Part shown: positions 62,101-64,000 of the stretch, piece after piece | Layout of the letters: each line of letters opens with the position of its first letter | Position numbering within the stretch: the first letter of the stretch is position 1 | Origin: Amorphophallus konjac | Taxonomy: Eukaryota > Streptophyta > Magnoliopsida > Alismatales > Araceae | NCBI GenBank assembly: GCA_022559845.1 | Contig: CM040125.1 | Coordinates: forward strand, 289,774,200-289,838,199 | Direction of reading: 5' to 3' | Length of the DNA: 64,000 nucleotides | Notes under the pieces: generated by a model | The model's input: the letters and a program-made list of their open reading frames with translations, nothing else | The model's database searches: none | What the model was told of the DNA's origin: nothing | Program-made: the position numbers and the translations under genes

Positions 62101-64000
62101 TGGCATGCTGAATATCCCGCATAGGTGGGAGTCCCTCGGGAAGCTCATCGGGGAATACATCAGCATACTCCTGCAGAATGGGAACAACCTCGGGTGGGAG
62201 CTCACCCTCGGAGTCCCGCTCCACCTCTCGGACCGTAATGGCAAACACCGGACAGCCCTGACTAAGCTCCTGCTCCATTTCCCGGGAGCTAATCATCATC
62301 AATCTCCTCGTCGAGGGCTCTCCTGGGCCAGAGGTAACGGTCATAGCCCGCGCTGGGGATGGGGTACTAGGCCCTGGAACGGAAGGCTTCGGAGTACTAG
62401 GGCCAGTAGGACCCCTAACAGATGGGCTCCTGGGCCGAACGGGTTGGAGGGTGACCCGCTGGCCATCGTGGTCGAAGGTACAGGTGTTCGACCGACCATG
62501 GAGTGTGGCATCTCGGTCGAATAACCATGGCCTACCAAGAATGATACTTCCCACTTCCATGGGAAGAACATCACACCAGATCTCGTCACGGTAGGAGTGG
62601 AGCTGCAGCGGGACCAAGCACCGCAGCCTGACCGAAATGGAAGTTGTATCCACCCATGATACCTGGTAGGGGCAAGGGTGGTCTACGGGTGTGAGACCAA
62701 GACGAGTGACAGCGTTCGTGGAGATTGCATTGATACAACTCCCGCTATCGATGACCACCTTGCAAATTTGCTTTCCCAGCCTACAGAATACATGAAGGAT
62801 AGTGGTCCGACGCCAGTCATCACTGACCTGTGGCTGGGTGAGGATACATCTGACGACCCCCACATGGGTATCGTCTAACTGCTGGGCATCCTGGGCCTCA
62901 CCTCCCATCTCATAGTACTCGTCAGCTAGCTCTTCATCTGCCTCATAGCTGACTAACTCTAGGCCCGCAGGGGTGGTATCCTCAGCCTGTGTGTCCCCAA
63001 TGTGAAGAGATGGGCGAGTGGGACACTGGTTGGCGAAATGGCCAAACCCATTGCAGCGATAACACTGCTGCCGTGATCCACTAGGCTCCCCAATCATAGG
63101 TCCTTTACCTTTATCCTCCCGACGGATAGGAGGCGTAGGCAACAAAGGACGTGCGGGTGGTGCAGGTGCCGGTGGACGGGCTATGGGTGGGGCCGTAAGA
63201 TGCTGGGGACGAGGAAGGTCCCTCGGGGGTGGAGGGCGAGGCCTAGGAGCAAAGGGCTCGTGGCGAGCGGGCTCCTGAGGTCGAGCCATGGGGGCCCTCG
63301 GATATGTGCCAGATGAGCCACGGGACTCGACACTACGAAGGGGAAAGGAGCCCAACCGATGGGGTGACTCGAACTCGGCCTCGAACTGCTCCAATTCGAG
63401 AGCAATCTGATATGCCTGCTCCAAAGTGGTGGCATTGCGGCGAAAGAGTTCATATTGATAATTAGGCCGCAAACCTCTCCGAAAGCGGGATATCGTCATG
63501 GTGCTCTCTTCCGTGACCCCGCACCGCAAATAATACTCATCGAACTCGGCGGTGTACTCAGTCACGGATCGGTTCCCTTGGGAGATGCTTTGCCACTTGT
63601 CTATAAGACGTTGGCGATATGAGGCAGGGAGGTACTTCTCCCTCAATTTGAGTTTCATATCATCCCAGGTACCGATTTGGGGTTGACGTCGCTGGTTGAG
63701 CAGGCTCTCCACATTGATCCAATAAGTTTGGGCCTGCCCTTGCAGCTTCATCTTCGCATATCGGACTCTTCGGTGGTCCGTCATCTCAAACCACTCGAAG
63801 TACCGGTCCATACCGGCCTCCCAATCTAGATACACCCTAGGGTCCAAGGACCCGCTAAAAGTGGGAGGGTCCGCACGCACACCCCTAAGAATGCGGTCGT
63901 CATCCTCGTCATCACGATTCCGTCGTTGATGACGACGACCGTTACCCCCGTGATCATTGTCGGAGGCATAATCATCCACTATAGGCGCCTGTTGCCTCCC
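59153..64000 (-). CDS. Chromovirus gag-pol polyprotein with C-terminal chromodomain, 5' end beyond window
   Basis: The frame is open from the right edge (64000) to the stop at 59153, 1615 residues visible. Counting from 63979: gag core about 35-200; CCHC zinc knuckle (CYRCNGFGHFANQC) near 305; protease DSGS near 410; reverse transcriptase about 620-800 with YFDDI near 785; RNase H about 880-1010 (CDASG, TYDKE, YSDHE); integrase HHCC near 1110-1150, then D, D, E in SMDFI, VSDRD and GQTEV; chromodomain (ILDEQVT..., YLVRWRG, DTWI) about 1490-1550. All catalytic residues are present and no stop interrupts it, so this copy may be active. The chromodomain tethers integrase to modified chromatin. 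Gag and integrase recall CRM/Galadriel types; the lineage needs a tree. Confidence 0.9.
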   Translation of the reverse strand, partial: GRQQAPIVDDYASDNDHGGNGRRHQRRNRDDEDDDRILRGVRADPPTFSGSLDPRVYLDWEAGMDRYFEWFEMTDHRRVRYAKMKLQGQAQTYWINVESLLNQRRQPQIGTWDDMKLKLREKYLPASYRQRLIDKWQSISQGNRSVTEYTAEFDEYYLRCGVTEESTMTISRFRRGLRPNYQYELFRRNATTLEQAYQIALELEQFEAEFESPHRLGSFPLRSVESRGSSGTYPRAPMARPQEPARHEPFAPRPRPPPPRDLPRPQHLTAPPIARPPAPAPPARPLLPTPPIRREDKGKGPMIGEPSGSRQQCYRCNGFGHFANQCPTRPSLHIGDTQAEDTTPAGLELVSYEADEELADEYYEMGGEAQDAQQLDDTHVGVVRCILTQPQVSDDWRRTTILHVFCRLGKQICKVVIDSGSCINAISTNAVTRLGLTPVDHPCPYQVSWVDTTSISVRLRCLVPLQLHSYRDEIWCDVLPMEVGSIILGRPWLFDRDATLHGRSNTCTFDHDGQRVTLQPVRPRSPSVRGPTGPSTPKPSVPGPSTPSPARAMTVTSGPGEPSTRRLMMISSREMEQELSQGCPVFAITVREVERDSEGELPPEVVPILQEYADVFPDELPEGLPPMRDIQHAIDLVPGSSLPNLPHYRMSPTEHAELKRQVDELVQRGSVRDSMSPCAVPALLAPKKDGTWRMCIDSRAINKITVKYRFPIPRLDDMLDMMAGATIFSKIDLKSGYHQVRIRPGDEWKTAFKTKDGLYEWLVMPFGLTNAPSTFMRLMTQVLRPFIGVFVVVYFDDILIYSRTTGDHLDHLRQVCILLRREQLFANPQKCAFMTSQLTFLGFIVSSTGVSADPEKVRAIVEWPEPRTVHDVRSFHGLATFYRRFIRGFSSVTAPITDCIRKGTFVWTKAASAAFRDIKERMTQTPILRLPDFSKVFEVCCDASGVGIGGVLSQESHPIAYFSEKLNDAKLRYSTYDKEFYAVVQALRHWRHYLLHQEFVLYSDHEALRYLHSQKKLNSRHSRWVEYLQQFTFVLKHKAGVENKVADALSRRACLLTTMSAEVIGLEKMKEAYVDCPDFGQIFTTLQAGPSRDLDEYVLQEGYLFRGSRLCVPRTSVRDFLVWELHAGGLAGHFGRNKTIEAVEHRFYWPSLKRDVANIVAQCRTCATAKMKKQSSGLYTPLPVPDAPWQDVSMDFILGLPRTSRKHDSVYVVVDRFSKMALFIPCSKTSDASRVARLFLTHVVCKFGLPRTIVSDRDVRFTSYFWKTLWHMMGTHLKFSTAYHPQTDGQTEVVNRSLGDLLRCLVRDRIGDWDLILPMAEFAYNDSVNRSTGMSPFEIVTGRRPRKPVDLVPMPVHARVSESAESFARHVRSLHDDIRRHIESSNARYKELADAHRHHREFQEGEYVMIRVRPERFPSGTVKKLQARGAGPFRVLKRVGSNAYVVDLPEEYGISSTFNVSDLVAYRDPAVIPSEPFEPSPPLESDPTPECPLPPPAPFSRQREHIDRILDEQVTVTRSGSYPRYLVRWRGRPATEDTWITHGELQRIDPDLLERYRSDADPYSTGSSFSHPGRIGADTRAVDRHDTPSHRYRTRSTTRATTASIWLGDSLETPP

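Noticed and set aside
59153..64000. Possible endogenous pararetrovirus (caulimovirid)
   Set aside because: Domain order ends with integrase and chromodomain, and there is no movement protein; this is a chromovirus.

Overview
The window is plant nuclear DNA, almost entirely nested LTR retrotransposons. The evidence is plant-type Ty3/gypsy pol genes (Tat, Athila and chromovirus types), copia-type gag genes with an initiator-Met primer site, plant mobile domain genes, a plant PP2C fragment and very long LTRs. I see no ordinary host gene that is clearly intact, and I cannot name the species.

Layout. (1) 1-7454: the 3' part of an old Tat-type element (+). It has a broken gag and pol, an integrase frame that is still open, two tandem-repeat blocks in the 3' UTR, and a 3' LTR. 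(2) 7919-28791: a complete, young 20.9-kb Tat-type element (+) with a GCTGG target duplication. Its two LTRs (about 1.73 kb each) differ at only three bases and one indel by my eye. It holds gag-pro with a G-patch, a pol frame entered at an A13 tract, and an 8.3-kb 3' region. That region carries two genes on the opposite strand, both with introns, both encoding plant mobile domain (PMD)-like proteins. (3) 28797-33146: a GGCGCGCC-rich motif array, an unassigned stretch, and the 5' LTR plus leader of a related Tat element (-). (4) 33147-36862: a copia-type element (-) with a 5' LTR and a broken gag. (5) 36863-40577 and 51271-52281: remains of an Athila-type element (+). It is interrupted by a 1.0-kb PIF/Harbinger-like transposon carrying the last exon of a PP2C gene, and by (6) a 10.7-kb gag-only copia-type element (-) at 40578-51265 with an AAAAG target duplication. 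(7) 52282-56917: two chromovirus-type LTRs lying head to tail 17 bp apart, the second with its primer site. (8) 57478-64000: a chromovirus (-) with an uninterrupted gag-pol and C-terminal chromodomain, running off the right edge.

A theme runs through the window. The non-coding parts of several unrelated families are filled with a family-specific short word, repeated about every 30-45 bp between unrelated spacers and often followed by its partial reverse complement. The words are ACGGTC...GACCGT in the Tat elements, TGCAYCGACCTTG...CAAGGT in the copia-type elements, ACGCCC...GGGCGT in one chromovirus LTR, and CCGGCGCGCC in two other places. In the young Tat element these arrays fill the LTR, the leader, the 3' region and an intron, but spare the coding exons. 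Together with the two antisense PMD genes they are my best candidate for an undescribed system: an element-encoded, sequence-specific self-recognition or anti-silencing module, by analogy with VANC proteins and their motif arrays in Arabidopsis VANDAL elements. That function is inference. The gene models and arrays are read from the sequence.
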